The notes below the pieces were generated by a model. That model saw only the letters and a list, made by a program, of their open reading frames with translations. It was not told the DNA's origin and did not search any database. Below, piece after piece: positions 33,418 to 44,900 of a DNA stretch of 64,000 nucleotides. This DNA is from Hyalella azteca. Taxonomy: Eukaryota > Arthropoda > Malacostraca > Amphipoda > Hyalellidae. Position numbers and translations under genes: made by a program. The stretch is from NCBI RefSeq assembly GCF_000764305.2, contig NW_025937525.1, forward strand, positions 1 to 64,000, read 5' to 3'. Position 1 is the stretch's first letter. Every line of letters starts with the position of its first letter.

Positions 33418-34450
33418 GTCAGGTTGATTTCCGTAGTGGATTACTTAGGCACGTAGTAAATTCTCGTATGAATAGGACACGACAAAAAATCGTACCGAGA
33501 GAGGGTTGCAATGAAACACTGGGAGCTACATTGCATATTAAGTTGGGAAATTTAAGTTCACATCCTACCTTGACAAAAATCTCTAATATATGAAAAAGAA
33601 AACCTGAACACAATCAAAATTGAGTACCTAACAGTTAACATCACTCAAGCTTCTCTATTTACCAGAAACGTTGATCCTTCGCAGTTCCGTTGAGTAGTAC
33701 GACTGTCGTAAACGACCGTAATGTAGTCACACGTTTGCGGGCGTATTTCCAGCGGCCGTAACGAAGCCGTAGCCGCGCATTCCCGCTGCCGTTCTTTCTC
33801 CATCGCATTTGTGTCTCCCTGTTATAGATGTCTCACGGTCATGCTGGCCGTAGGTTGCTTTATCACAACCGAACTACTGAATAGTGGTGTTCGTCTTCAC
33901 AGTGGATGATGCTGCTCCAACTACTCCGTACTTCTGCTGTTAATTGGTGATCGTGGACCGTACCGCTACTGATGATGACTGTGACCGTACTGATAATATA
34001 CATCTTGCACAGAGCTTAAAACTTGAATTTACGTGATTGATGGCGGTGTAATTATTGTTGTACGTCTCATGATCTTTCGCGTTGTTTCATTGCTAAGTCA
34101 CAACCGTAGCAATGAACGTTGGCCGTACAAATAAGCAAAATTACGGCAGTTACTCGTAGATTTCCGATGTTATTATTTCGGAGTCGTAGTTGTATGAACG
34201 TCTCGGAGTTACACGAGGCCGTTATTTCTGACCCCGCCGGCCAACGGTAGTGCCCGTCACCGACGTCTGCGGAGCTCGCTGCAGACCGTACTGGCGTGAC
34301 GGTTACCACAATAGAAACGCCTTTTGGAGTGAATTTTAGGGTCCTTATATAGGCAGACGTCGCGGGCAGTTAAGTCTACCCAGGGACGCCGCGACAGTTC
34401 CGAGTTCCACTAGGGTCAGCCCTTTCGATACCCTCGGCCATACCAAACTA
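33418..34450 (-). mobile_element. Unclassified TACGG-rich element, copy 2 (diverged)
   Basis: Minus-strand copy of the element at 1-1129: it ends GTCAGGTT at 33418 (same terminus as the copy at 39118) and has the CCTATATAAGGACC promoter word near 34344-34352. The outer TGAATAAAG terminus is not preserved and the right boundary is approximate. Confidence 0.6.
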
Positions 34451-34925
34451 TAACAAATTCGCTCTTACGGCTTTTACCCAAACTTTGCGGTCAAGTATCA
34501 TCCTGCTTATAATTGCTTAATATAGCTACACTTTACAACATAAGCTATTTTAAATACTATAGTATAAAATAGAGTCAGAATTACCTACGCTTTATTCAGT
34601 GCAACTCACAGCCACAGCCTCTCGCATGACTTTGTCACTCACATGGAAGAGAATCACAGATGACTATGCCACGTGGGCACGGTCAGTATCACTAACATTC
34701 ATGTCATCAGACGCTGTTACAAGCTCTAGAGCAAAACAATGCACAAGTTATAAAAACGCCCTTCGAGTACAGCCTCTTACATGACATATCCACCAAGACA
34801 CTAAAAGACTTGTCACAACAATCAACAATAAACGCCGAGACAGTAGCAACTTATTAATTTTTCCAACGTTTGATCCAATCCTTACCTCACTTTCCTCCAA
34901 TCCGCTCCAATTCTCACACTAGAAA
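34451..34925. other. Intergenic, no gene seen
   Basis: AT-rich, nothing recognised. Confidence 0.4.
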
Positions 34926-35092
34926 AAATTAACGGGTCAAGGCAATATACAGACACGGAAAGTACCCTGGATACACTCTCAAACAGCCAATACATACAAT
35001 ATCCCGAAACGGTAGGTATCCTGGATACGAGCCCCAACAGCCCCTATATACAATATTCCGATACGTTAAGTATCCTTGATACGCGCCTAATA

Positions 35093-36403
35093 CAGGGTCT
35101 GCCATATTCATGGCAACGGATGTTTGCTATATAAAAATAAATTGGTTTATAGGAGACTTTTCTTTTATAATGAAGCTTAATATCATCTATTAATTAATCT
35201 ATTTTATATTGCAGAAGTCTAAGGTATCTAAATTTACTATTACTTACGGCAGTAGATAGAAATGCAATAATTGTAACCCTTCATGAAAAGGGCGTAAGTA
35301 ATTCAGTCATTGCAAAAAAGCTCCAAATTCGTCGTGAAACTGTGTGGAAGGTGGTAAAAAAAAAAAATTCAAGGAAAATGGTGAAACATGCAATCGACCT
35401 GGTCAAGGAAGGAAACGAACAAAACAAATGATGTCCGAACAAAAAAAAATTGGTCAAAAACACGAGGGAGAAGTTGAGGAGAAACCCTCGTCGCTCAGCT
35501 GCAAAATTGGCTGCAGAAGCAGGAGTCAGTCAGACATCAGTGCGTAGAGTCCTCAAAAATGACCTCAAAACCTCCTCTTACAATATGCAAACAAGGTATG
35601 AACCATCAGACCGTCATGAACGAATGAGGCTCGAAAGATGCCGGTACATTCTGGATCTCATTGAGGATGGCACGCTGCCCAACTTGGTGGTCAATGACGA
35701 GAAAAAATATGACATTGAACAAAGCGTTAACCGTCAAAATAACAGAGTTTGGAGTCGAGATGGATCTGTGGCAACCAGAACAACAACACGACGTCAAAAT
35801 CCCATGTCCGTGATGGTTTTAGCCGCTGTAACCGCCACTGGGAGGTCCCCACTCGTTTTTGTCCCCTCAGGAGTGAAATTGAACAGTCAGAGATACATTT
35901 CGGACATTTTGGAAGCTGTGTTGTTACCTTGGGCCCGTAAACACTTCAACGGTTCACCATGGAGTTTTCAACAAGACTCTGCCCCATCACGTGGCTCAAA
36001 CATGACCCAAAACTGGATTCAGGGTCACATCCCAGTGTTCATTAGCAAAAATGAATGGCTCTCAAGAAGCCCTGATTTGAATCCTCTCGACTTTTCTGTG
36101 TGGACTATTTTACAGAGTAGGGTATGCAGAACACCTCATTATTCTTTGCATAGTTTGAAGTCTATAATTGACACGAGAATGGGACTTGATCCCTCAAGAA
36201 ATGCTGCGTGTCTCCTGTGAAGCTTTCTCGCGTAGATTTGAGGCTGTCATTAAAAATTAAGGGTGGTCATACTAAATAAATATGTCTGAGAATTGTTAGG
36301 GTAATTCTTGGCTACTACCTCATCCAATAAAAAAGCAATGCACCTGTTTGCTTCATTGAGAAATAACAAAAAACATGCGTTGCCGTAAATATGGCGGACC
36401 CTG
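35093..36403 (+). mobile_element. maT-like (Tc1/mariner, DD37D) transposon
   Basis: Termini CAGGGTCTGCCATATTCATG and the mirrored CGTAAATATGGCGGACCCTG are inverted repeats of about 30 bp with few mismatches, flanked by TA on each side (35091-35092 and 36404-36405). Total 1311 bp, the expected size for a full element. It carries one decayed transposase. Confidence 0.9.
35256..36220 (+). pseudogene. maT-like transposase, frameshifted in A-runs
   Basis: N-terminal HTH reads AIIVTLHEKGVSNSVIAKKL then, shifted at the 12-A run near 35357, FKENGETCNRPGQGRKRTK, then, shifted at the 9-A run near 35442, a long open part to 36220. Catalytic positions: VVNDEKKYD, FQQDSAPS and SRSPDLNPLD, with 37 residues between the second and third Asp (DD37D). 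The usual His after APS is Arg (SAPSRGS). Both breaks lie in homopolymers, so sequencing error is possible, but the element looks otherwise nearly complete. Confidence 0.8.
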
Positions 36404-36475
36404 TATAGCCCGTGGATACAATATCCCGACACGATAAGTATACTGGACATGCGCCCCAACTGCCCCTATATATTA

Positions 36476-36775
36476 CGACGCCAAGCGTGAAACACACAAA
36501 CTAAGGCAAATACATATAAGATACTGTAGACTAAAATATAGCGAATTACTAGTGTATAAATCTCTATGGTTGTTACAGTTGATAGGAATTTTTTGCATAG
36601 TGAGCATGCATAAGTCAGCAGAATGTGATAACACCAAATAAACGACAGTCCGGCCTGAAAAGGATAAGTTGAACATCAAACGAAAAATTTGTGAAGAAAA
36701 GGAACTATAATTAAACTGGGAAGGCTATGATATATTTAAGATGTGGCGTAGGGATTTTCGATCGAGTAGTGGCAT
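36476..36775. other. Intergenic, no gene seen
   Basis: AT-rich spacer before the 60-bp repeat. Confidence 0.4.
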
Positions 36776-36974
36776 CAAATGCGCACACTGATCGAGGGGT
36801 GATATTGATTACGCACACCGACCGAGTAGTGGTATCGGATGCGCACACTGATCGAGGGGTGGTATTGATTACGCACACTGATCGAGTGAAGGTATCGGAT
36901 GCGCACACTAATCGAGGGGTGGTATTGATTACGCACACTGATCGAGTGAAGGTATCGGATGCGCACACTGATCG
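36776..36974. repeat. 60-bp minisatellite ending in a gap
   Basis: Units begin GCGCACACTGATCGAGGGGT at 36781, 36841, 36901 and 36961. Each unit is itself a diverged 30-bp dimer. The array ends at the N at 36975. Confidence 0.9.
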
Positions 36975-36975
36975 N
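36975..36975. other. Single-N assembly gap
   Basis: N immediately after the 60-bp repeat; array length unknown. Confidence 0.8.
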
Positions 36976-37041
36976 GAAAAGTTCAAAGAAAATATAAGGT
37001 GCGTACTTCAGTAATTTATGGCTTCAAAATATGCAATCACT

Positions 37042-37285
37042 CCGTAATAATAATTGGCTGAGCCATTTGTAATTGGCTAAGCCATCGGTAATTCCAATTA
37101 ATGGTTGGCTAGGCCATCGGTATTTCTAGTTATTGATTGGCTAAGCCATTGGTAATTCCAATTAATGGTTGGCTAGGCCATCGGTATTTCTAATTATTGA
37201 TTGGCTAAGCCATCGGTAATTCCAATTAATGGTTAGCTAGGCCATCGGCATTTCTAATTATTGATTGGCTAAGCCATCGGTAATT
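37042..37285. repeat. ~62-bp minisatellite (GGCTAAGCCATCGG)
   Basis: Alternating ATTGGCTAAGCCATCGGTAA and GGTTGGCTAGGCCATCGGTA words, about four units. Confidence 0.85.
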
Positions 37286-37384
37286 TCTGGAATTTTTTTA
37301 ACAAAAGTAAAGAACAATTCTAACACCTCAGAATCCGCCAAAGGAGGGGCAGGCAAAGCTGCACTCGTTTTAGTTTATACACTT

Positions 37385-37605
37385 TGAAAGGATTTATTTA
37401 ATCTGCAAGGATTTATTAACTTTGCAAGGATTTGCTAATTTTGCAGGGATTTATTAACTTCGTAAGAATTTATAAATTTTGCAAGGATTTATTAATTTTC
37501 TAGTTTTTTTTTATTTTGGCAAGGATGTATAAATTTTGCGATGATTTATTATTTTCGCAAAGATTAAGTAATTTTGCAAGGATTTATTAATTTATTAATC
37601 ATGCA
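37385..37605. repeat. ~20-bp minisatellite (GCAAGGATTTATTAATTTT)
   Basis: About eleven diverged units; the arrangement is irregular. Confidence 0.75.
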
Positions 37606-37914
37606 AAGATTCGGCTCTGATCAATTCTTTCGCCAAAAAAAAAGCTTCGATAATCAATAAAGCTTGGATGGATAAGCTTGGATAATCAATAATAAAAAGT
37701 TTCCGATTTATAATATACATTTAATATTTGCTGCAGAGAGAAAACAAAAAGCAGCACAAATAAACAGTATAGGTACATAAATTACGTACCCGTTCCACAT
37801 TTATGCATGAGTCAGTGCTTTGGCATCCCTCTTCACACCTGTCGTCCTTCCTCACACTTGGCGTCCCTTTTCACACTTGTACATATGATGATTATAGGTT
37901 TGATCTAATTGCCC

Positions 37915-38110
37915 CTAGTTTGGACATCACCAGACCACTATAGGCGGTAACAAATTACCACTAGTTGGGGCATCACCAGACCACTATAGGCGGTAACAAA
38001 TTACCACTAGTTGGGGCATCACCAGACCATTATAGGCGGTACCTTATTACCACTAGTTGGGGCATTACCAGACCATTATAGGCGGTGTCTAATTACCACT
38101 AGTTGGGGCA
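37915..38110. repeat. 46-bp minisatellite (ACCACTAGTTGGGGCATCAC)
   Basis: Four to five units. One to two units of the same sequence stand at 49940-50030, and traces at 51095-51125, at the equivalent edge of the other duplicated blocks. Confidence 0.85.
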
Positions 38111-38510
38111 TTACAAGACAAATAAATCTGATGTCTAGCAACGTCATGTGACAAAAAGATGTAGAGAAGAAGCTGACATCCACGGGCAGCTGACAGCTGA
38201 CAATTATAGCTTAACACAGGGGCTAAATACATTGAGTGGCTGACTAACATGTGACGTGCCTCTGAGGTGAGATCAATATCAATTATCGACTGCTACTTCT
38301 AAGCTGACCGCTAAAATCAATCCGAATTTTATTAGGCAGCTTTATGACTCTCTGAACTGCCTGAGCTTTATTTCGAATTCATTCGATCATGTGTGTCGTA
38401 TAAGTATCAATATCAGAGCACAGTAATAATTGTCTCAAAATAAATAAAAATGCTAAACGAAACTTTAGTAAGCATCCCATAAAATATCATTATTTTGTGA
38501 GTTTACGGAT

Positions 38511-40250
38511 TGAATAAAGTAGGTAATATTGAACATGTATTATGCATAGGTGTTAAGAATGCTAAGAATGCGGCGCGGTTGCTTCGAGAGCGTGGGAAGG
38601 AGTTTAGTTTACATTGAACGTTCTCAGCGCGAGGGACATTCCATTCGAAGGAATGTGGCGTCTCTTCGAGGGTTAGGCGTAACTGTGGGCGACTCTAACG
38701 TATATAAGGACCTTAAAAATTCGCGCCAAGGGTTGTTGGTTCTACGGCGGTGACCGTCACGCACGTACGGTCTGCAGTTAGCGGACGTAACGGCTGCGGC
38801 CGTTAGGCCGGCGGTGTTACCGTTTTCGAACATTGACGGTTGACGGTCGCGAGAAACCCAGACTTATCGAAGCAGCCAATATTCCTGTGAGCGCGTCAAA
38901 CATATACAATGGACGGCTACGACTTTAACATATTATACGGTCAACATCAACACTACGGCTGCGACTCAGTCGTGAGACAACGCGAGAAGCCACGAGTTGT
39001 ACAACGATAATAACGCACGTCATCAGAAGATCTAAGTTTCGAGCTCTACACCATTGGTTTTGAGATTTTTCTCTATTATTATTATACTTTTATTTCATCG
39101 GCAATCTCTTTAATTTCGTCAGGTTAGGTCCGCAGTGGCCATTTTTGGCACGTGAATAGGTTCTCTTTTTGGACAGGTTACGGGAAAATATAGTACAACG
39201 AGAGGGTTGTAATGAAACACTGATACATTTCATATTAAATTGAGAAATTCAAGTTCACATCCTACGTTAACAAAAATCTCTAGTACATGAAAAAGGTGAG
39301 CTGAACACAATCAAAGTCCAAAATCTATCAGTTAAATCATCATCATGTGAAATCATCTAATTTTACCGGAAATTGTTGATACATTGCGGTTCCGTTGAGC
39401 CGTACGACTGTTGTAAACGACCGTACGGCCGTACACGTTTACGGTCGTATGTTCAGAGACCGTACCGCGGCTGTCACCGCACGTTGCAGCCGTATTCCAA
39501 GTGGCCGTACTGCAGCTGTAGCCGCGCGTTTCTCTTCACAGTTGCTCTTTCTTCATAACTGTCGTATCTCGTTGATATAGATTTCTCACGGTCAGTCTGG
39601 CCGTAGATTGCTTGTAGGTTTACTGCGGTTGATGGTTGTGACCGTATTGTTTCTTCTGCTGAGAACTGTGACCGTACCGATGAGAATTGCCCCGCCGTGC
39701 TCTGTAGTTGAGTCTCCGTGACTGCAGGTGTTATAACCGCTGGACAACTCGATCGTGGCTTCTCGCGTTGTCTCACGACTGAGTCGCAGCCGTAGTGTTG
39801 ATGTTGCCCGTATAATATGTTGATGTCGTAGCCGTCCATGGTATATGTTTGACGCGCTCACAGGAATCGTACTGCCTCGGTGAGTCTAATTCGATAAGTC
39901 TGGGTTTCTCGCGACCGTCAACCGTCAATGTTCGAAAACGGTAACACCGCCGGCCTAACGGCCGCAGCCGTTACGTCCGCTAACTGCAGACCGTACGTGC
40001 GTGACGGTCACCGCCGTAGAACCAACAACCCTTGGCGCGAATTTTTAAGGTCCTTATATACGTTAGAGTCGCCCACAGTTACGCCTAACCCTCGAAGAGA
40101 CGCCACATTCCTTCGAATGGAATGTCCCTCGCGCTGAGAACGTTCAATGTAAACTAAACTCCTTTCCACGCTCTCGAAACAACCGCGCCGCATTCTTAGC
40201 ATTCTTAACACCTATGCATAATACATGTTCAATATTACCTACTTTATTCA
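38511..40250. mobile_element. Foldback element made of two inverted TACGG-rich units
   Basis: Arms 38511-38995 and 39753-40250 are inverted copies, both starting TGAATAAAGTAGGTAATATT at the outer ends. The right side is a full 1133-bp unit on the minus strand (39118-40250); the left side is the first ~540 bp of a unit on the plus strand. GGAT flanks both ends (38507-38510 and 40251-40254), and the duplicated block at 51490-51520 has a single GGAT with matching flanks, that is, the empty site. No transposase is recognisable; a 121-codon minus frame (39474-39839, starting MDGYDINILYGQHQ) is the best candidate product. Confidence 0.85.
39474..39839 (-). CDS. Small open frame in TACGG element (doubtful)
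   Basis: 121 codons starting MDGYDINILYGQHQHYGCDS and ending HLEYGCNVR. The same start occurs at the same place in the left arm (38909) and in copy 1 (about 402), but both stop early. The translated repeats (LYGQH, IYGQTD, QYGHLEYG) follow from the repeated TACGG DNA word, so protein coding is uncertain. Confidence 0.25.
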   Translation of the reverse strand: MDGYDINILYGQHQHYGCDSVVRQREKPRSSCPAVITPAVTETQLQSTAGQFSSVRSQFSAEETIRSQPSTAVNLQAIYGQTDREKSISTRYDSYEERATVKRNARLQLQYGHLEYGCNVR

Positions 40251-40889
40251 GGATGATCTTCGTAAGAAGCAAGTATACTCTCAGTGAATATAAGCAAAAT
40301 TTTACTAAGGAAACAGAAGAGAACGTTTTCAACAATTTTTCGAAATAATTCACGGAAATGTAATTTCTTTTATGTACGCTTCTTAATCGTCAGGTGGTGC
40401 TGAATATTAGAGTTACGGAATACAAGCCTAGGGTGTACGCCCAATGTTCCATGATAATTCAAATGCATTTATGGTATGAAGTGAAAATTAATCGACAGAA
40501 CTCAGACCTCAGCCCGCTCTTGAATTCTGCATGACATCTTCAATTTGAAACATATTCGCTGTATTATCAGAACAATGCACTAGTAACATTTTGTTAGTGG
40601 TTAACAGTCTTAACGGTTCGAAGCATGCATGGCTAATGAATGCGAATGGCTATGAATGCCTAAATAAATACGAAATATCTTCTCTTGAGTACCAGCAGTA
40701 GAAGGTTTATCATGAAATATTTTACCAAGACCATGTTGAATTCCCGTTGTTTTGATATTCATGGATGATCTACAAGGTAATGGACTAGAAAAGAATATAG
40801 AACAAGTGATATTTGCTCATCGCCAGCATGAGTATAGCCATGATTGCTGCTCAATTGAACGAGCACAACTTGTCACGGCAGTCTTTCTT

Positions 40890-41075
40890 CTATAGTCACG
40901 ACACTCTTCTTTAGTGACGACACTCTTCTATAGTGACGACTCTCTTCTATAGTCACGACACTCTTCTATAGTCGCGACACTCTTCTATAGTCACGACACT
41001 CTTCTTTAGTCACGACACTCAGTCACGACACTCTTCTATAGTCACGACACTCTTCTATAGTCACGACACGCTTCG
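40890..41075. repeat. 19-bp minisatellite (CTTCTATAGTCACGACACT)
   Basis: About nine to ten units; the homologous array in unit 2 (52741-52855) has about six. Confidence 0.85.
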
Positions 41076-41825
41076 ATCGTCAAGATTATCTAATATTCCT
41101 TACCTCAATTAAGGGTGCTGATCGAAATCTCATTACAGTTGATGGTCGCCACGTGCACTGTCCAGATGAAGGCATTATTATAGGTCAAACATCTGCAGTA
41201 AGTCTTGAGTTCTATACAGAAGCGGATCAGTTCTCACGTGGGCCCTGCCTATGAAATAAATATAAAATATTTACCTATTTTTGAAGAGCTCAACCGCCGC
41301 ACTTATTAACCTGTTGGAACTGTGACGTCTGGTAAAAATAATGATTAATCCATAATTTATCCATTTCATTAAATTCTTATTATTGATTCCTTTTCTTTCG
41401 ACTGTATAGAATATATGTCTGTTGGAGTATTCAAAACAGCTTATTAAATTTACTCAAAACACTGGCACCTCGAACAGAAATTTTGAAAAAAAATTTGCGG
41501 CAGCGAAAAATCATTAGAAACTAGAACTACATTATAATTTCCAGCCTGACTTCGAGTATCAACTACAACCTTATTGATATTATTATTGATGCGCCGATAT
41601 TAACGCAAAATGACATTCTTTTAACGGAAGTACTGAACTCTGCCATTCAAACCGGTAAAATATTCCTAATCACCTTTTTACTTAAAATAAACGTGCGCGG
41701 TCAGAGATGTGACTTAAGCTTAACATTTACCGCAAGGATCATCGCAGTAACGTTTAAAAGTTTAGAAACACAGGCAAAATATTCCCACCGTTTTTAACTC
41801 AGGACGCTAGAACCAGTCGCGCGGG

Positions 41826-41969
41826 ATGCGGCCGAGGCTACCCCTGCTCTGCCTGCTGGTGGTGGGTGCCGTCAGGGGGGCGAGTCTAGCGTACCGCGTA
41901 CACTACCGTAGGGCGACCCTCAGCCCTACCTTCGTCAGGAGCGTTCTACGGGCGGGCAGCGTCGTCAGG
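41826..41969 (+). CDS. Gene B exon 1 (signal peptide)
   Basis: MRPRLPLLCLLVVGAVRG is a strong signal peptide, followed by ASLAYRVHYRRATLSPTF. Ends AGG|GTACGT in phase 0, fitting exon 2. The Met is conserved with gene C; upstream sequence is homologous but not coding. Confidence 0.8.
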
Positions 41970-44900
41970 GTACGTGGATTTTATATCATAGGAATATTAC
42001 ATCATCAACATGAACTTATGCCCAATTAACATTGATCTCTAATTTATAAGCGGAACTTTACATCATCATGAAATTTATCCCAGTTAATTTTCATGCCTAA
42101 TATAGCCCAACATTGTTCAATTTCATTATTAATTTCAATAATTAATTAACATTCGTACGTAAATAATTACTGTAAATTAAAGCTTTACAAAAGTTTGTAT
42201 GAATTTTATTTCAATAGGTAAAGATAAATTGTAATGAAGGCGGCCTCCAAATAAGAAGTAAATAGGTAATTCAAATTTTGCTTTAGTTTTGTTTTATTGG
42301 AACCTCAGCTTGTGTTTACTGAAGTGTTTCTTCTCTTCCTCCGGCAAACGATTTCATGTTGAATAAAGTGACTTGTAATGCATTTGTTCAAACATTCCTT
42401 CTCTGGGTTTTTAAATATGGAGAATGTTTGACATTTCTTGATTAGAAATGTCAAATCCAAATGTAGCTCAACTTCGTATTAATTCGTCAATGATTCATTT
42501 CGTTTCAATGATACGGCGGCTACGGTCCTGGGGCCATACTTTCAAAAAGTTAGGAGATCGTAAATTCATTAGCCAATCATTGGCGGCCTTTCTAGCAAAA
42601 TCCACCAATCATAGACAAGAAAAGAGAGCGTAAGTAGTTCCGTTCACTTAGCAAGTTTTGAAAGTATGGCCCCTGCTCTCGAAAATTTCTTTAGTGAGTG
42701 CGTATTTATTCAATCAGGTGTAGAGCTTACTACTCGTTTATCGTAAATTGACTAATTTGATCTGCATTAGCACATACTTCTGCATAAATTTCGATTGAAG
42801 ACCTCAGAATGTATTTTATAAGTAATTTTCTTGTTCGTTTTTCAGTGAGTATAACGATATTTTTCGCTGGGGTTGACAATTCAAAAAAAAAGTTTCCAAA
42901 CAACATTTTAATATATTAATGTAAATTCCAATAAACAATTTTCCTTGGCAAATAATATGAATGTTTTTGCTTGACTCGAGGTCAAAATTGACATAAGGTC
43001 GAAAGGTCAAAATCTTGAAGGTCTCAAATGTTGAATAATGAACAATTATGAGATTCCGCCTATTACGGCAATTACAGCCTCTATATATTCTTCGAGGTAT
43101 TGATTCTTACAAATTGTGAATTGTTTCCAAAAGAATTTAACCCATTCTTCAGTTGAACCCTCTTTAACCACCTTCTTTTAGCTAAACCCAGTTAAACCCT
43201 CTTTCGACCTTTTTTAACTCTCTCCAAACGTAGGTAAAAGCTAGGTTGGTATCGATTGTGGTTTGCTATAATATGAAAAGCCCACCGGTGTATTTTGTTT
43301 ATGCAAAATAATTTGTTCTAGAGACCGACGGCCACTCTCACACAACTTTGACTTTCGGCCAGACATATGCTTTACTGAGGAGGCATTTCCCTTTTTATCA
43401 AAGGAAGTCATTATTTTCGTGACAGTACCTCTAGAAACGTCAAACATTCGGGAAGTTTCTGTCACACAAGCACCTGGCATACGGGCACCAACAATTTGAC
43501 CTCTTTGAAACTTGAGAGGCTTGCAATTTTTATTAGGTTTTAACCACAATAAGTTAAAGAAAAATATGTAAATCATAAAATACCAATTAGCAGCAATAAT
43601 ACATTACCTAGAAAGCAATAAACATTATATATTTCTATATTTTTTTGTTTAAACGTGTTACAAAATTATGATCTCAAATTGTTAGTTGTTACTCTTATTT
43701 TGTCTATCCCTTGAACATCAGCGTTTACTCTGCGTACATACATGAAGTTCTGCATGCACGTACTTCGTTTTGGTTGTCGTAACAGCAAATTGAATTATTT
43801 TCGTTCTTGCAGTGCGCCCTTTACGCCTCATCGACGCGTGCCTCAGCGTTCGTTTTCTGTGAGGCCACACCCGACGACTGCATCGTGGCCTCTGCCAGTT
43901 ACCCGATGGGGTCCTGGGTCGAAGCTGGGCTCCAATGCACCCTGTACAGCACTGTACCTCAGACACCGCTGGCCAAACCTCGGACTCAGGTGAAAATCGC
44001 CAACCAAAGCAAATAATAAGAGTTTCAATGAGATTAGTTTAAAATCTTCACCTTGACTTTAGATAAAGGTCGACACTTGAGATTCAGGCTCTGGTTGAAA
44101 CTCCATTTTAGCCACCAGGTGCTGCTGCAATCCTAATCTCATGCAGTATCAAGTGAATGCCTAAATCTTAGCTAAAGCTGAGCTCCTCCCAGCCTCCATT
44201 CGACGCCTCACCTCAGCCTCAGGTAGACGCCGCCACCTCAGCCTCAGGTAGGCGCCACCACCTCAGCCTCAGGCAGGCGCCACCACCTCAGCCTCAGGTA
44301 GACGCCACCACCTCAGCCCCAGGTAGACGCCACCACCTCAGCCTCAGGTAGACGCCACCACCTCAGCCTCAGGTAGACGCCACCACCTCAGCCTCAGGTA
44401 GACGCCACCACCTCAGCCTCAGGTAGACGCCACCACCTCAGCCTCAGGTAGACGCCACCACCTCAGCCTCAGGTAGACGCCACCACCTCAGCCTCAGGTA
44501 GACGCCACCACCTCAGCCTCAGGTAGACGCCACCACCTCAGCCTCAGGTAGACGCCACCACCTCAGCCTCAGGTAGACGCCACCACCTCAGCCTCAGGTA
44601 GACGCCACCACCTCAGCCTCAGGTAGACGCCACCACCTCAGCCTCAGGTAGACGCCACCACCTCAGCCTCAGGTAGACGCCACCACCTCAGCCTCAGGTA
44701 GACGCCACCACCTCAGCCTCAGGTAGACGCCACCACCTCAGCCTCAGGTAGACGCCACCACCTCAGCCTCAGGTAGACGCCACCACCTCAGCCTCAGGTA
44801 GACGNACTGTCTCTTATACACATCTAGATGTGTATAAGAGACAGTACTTACTGTGCTTAAAAGGTGATTGTAGCTATTTTAACTACCTAAAGACTCCGAC

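Larger units (their letters stand above)
34930..36475. repeat. ~58-bp tandem repeat split by a maT transposon
   Basis: Units with TATCCTGGATACGAGCCCCA and ACAGCCCCTATATACAATAT occur on both sides of the element at 35093-36403 (left 34930-35092, right 36404-36475), showing that the transposon landed inside the array. Confidence 0.75.
41970..43812. other. Gene B intron 1
   Basis: Holds the MITE at 42530-42673 and the Tc1-like relic at about 43040-43710. Confidence 0.6.

Noticed and set aside
39118..40250. Solo LTR of a retrotransposon
   Set aside because: TG start, TATA box and 4-bp duplication fit, but the target duplication surrounds an inverted pair of units and the unit's other end is not CA. 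Left open as a weak alternative.
44200..44804. CRISPR-like array
   Set aside because: Units are contiguous with no unique spacers, in a eukaryotic intron: an ordinary minisatellite.
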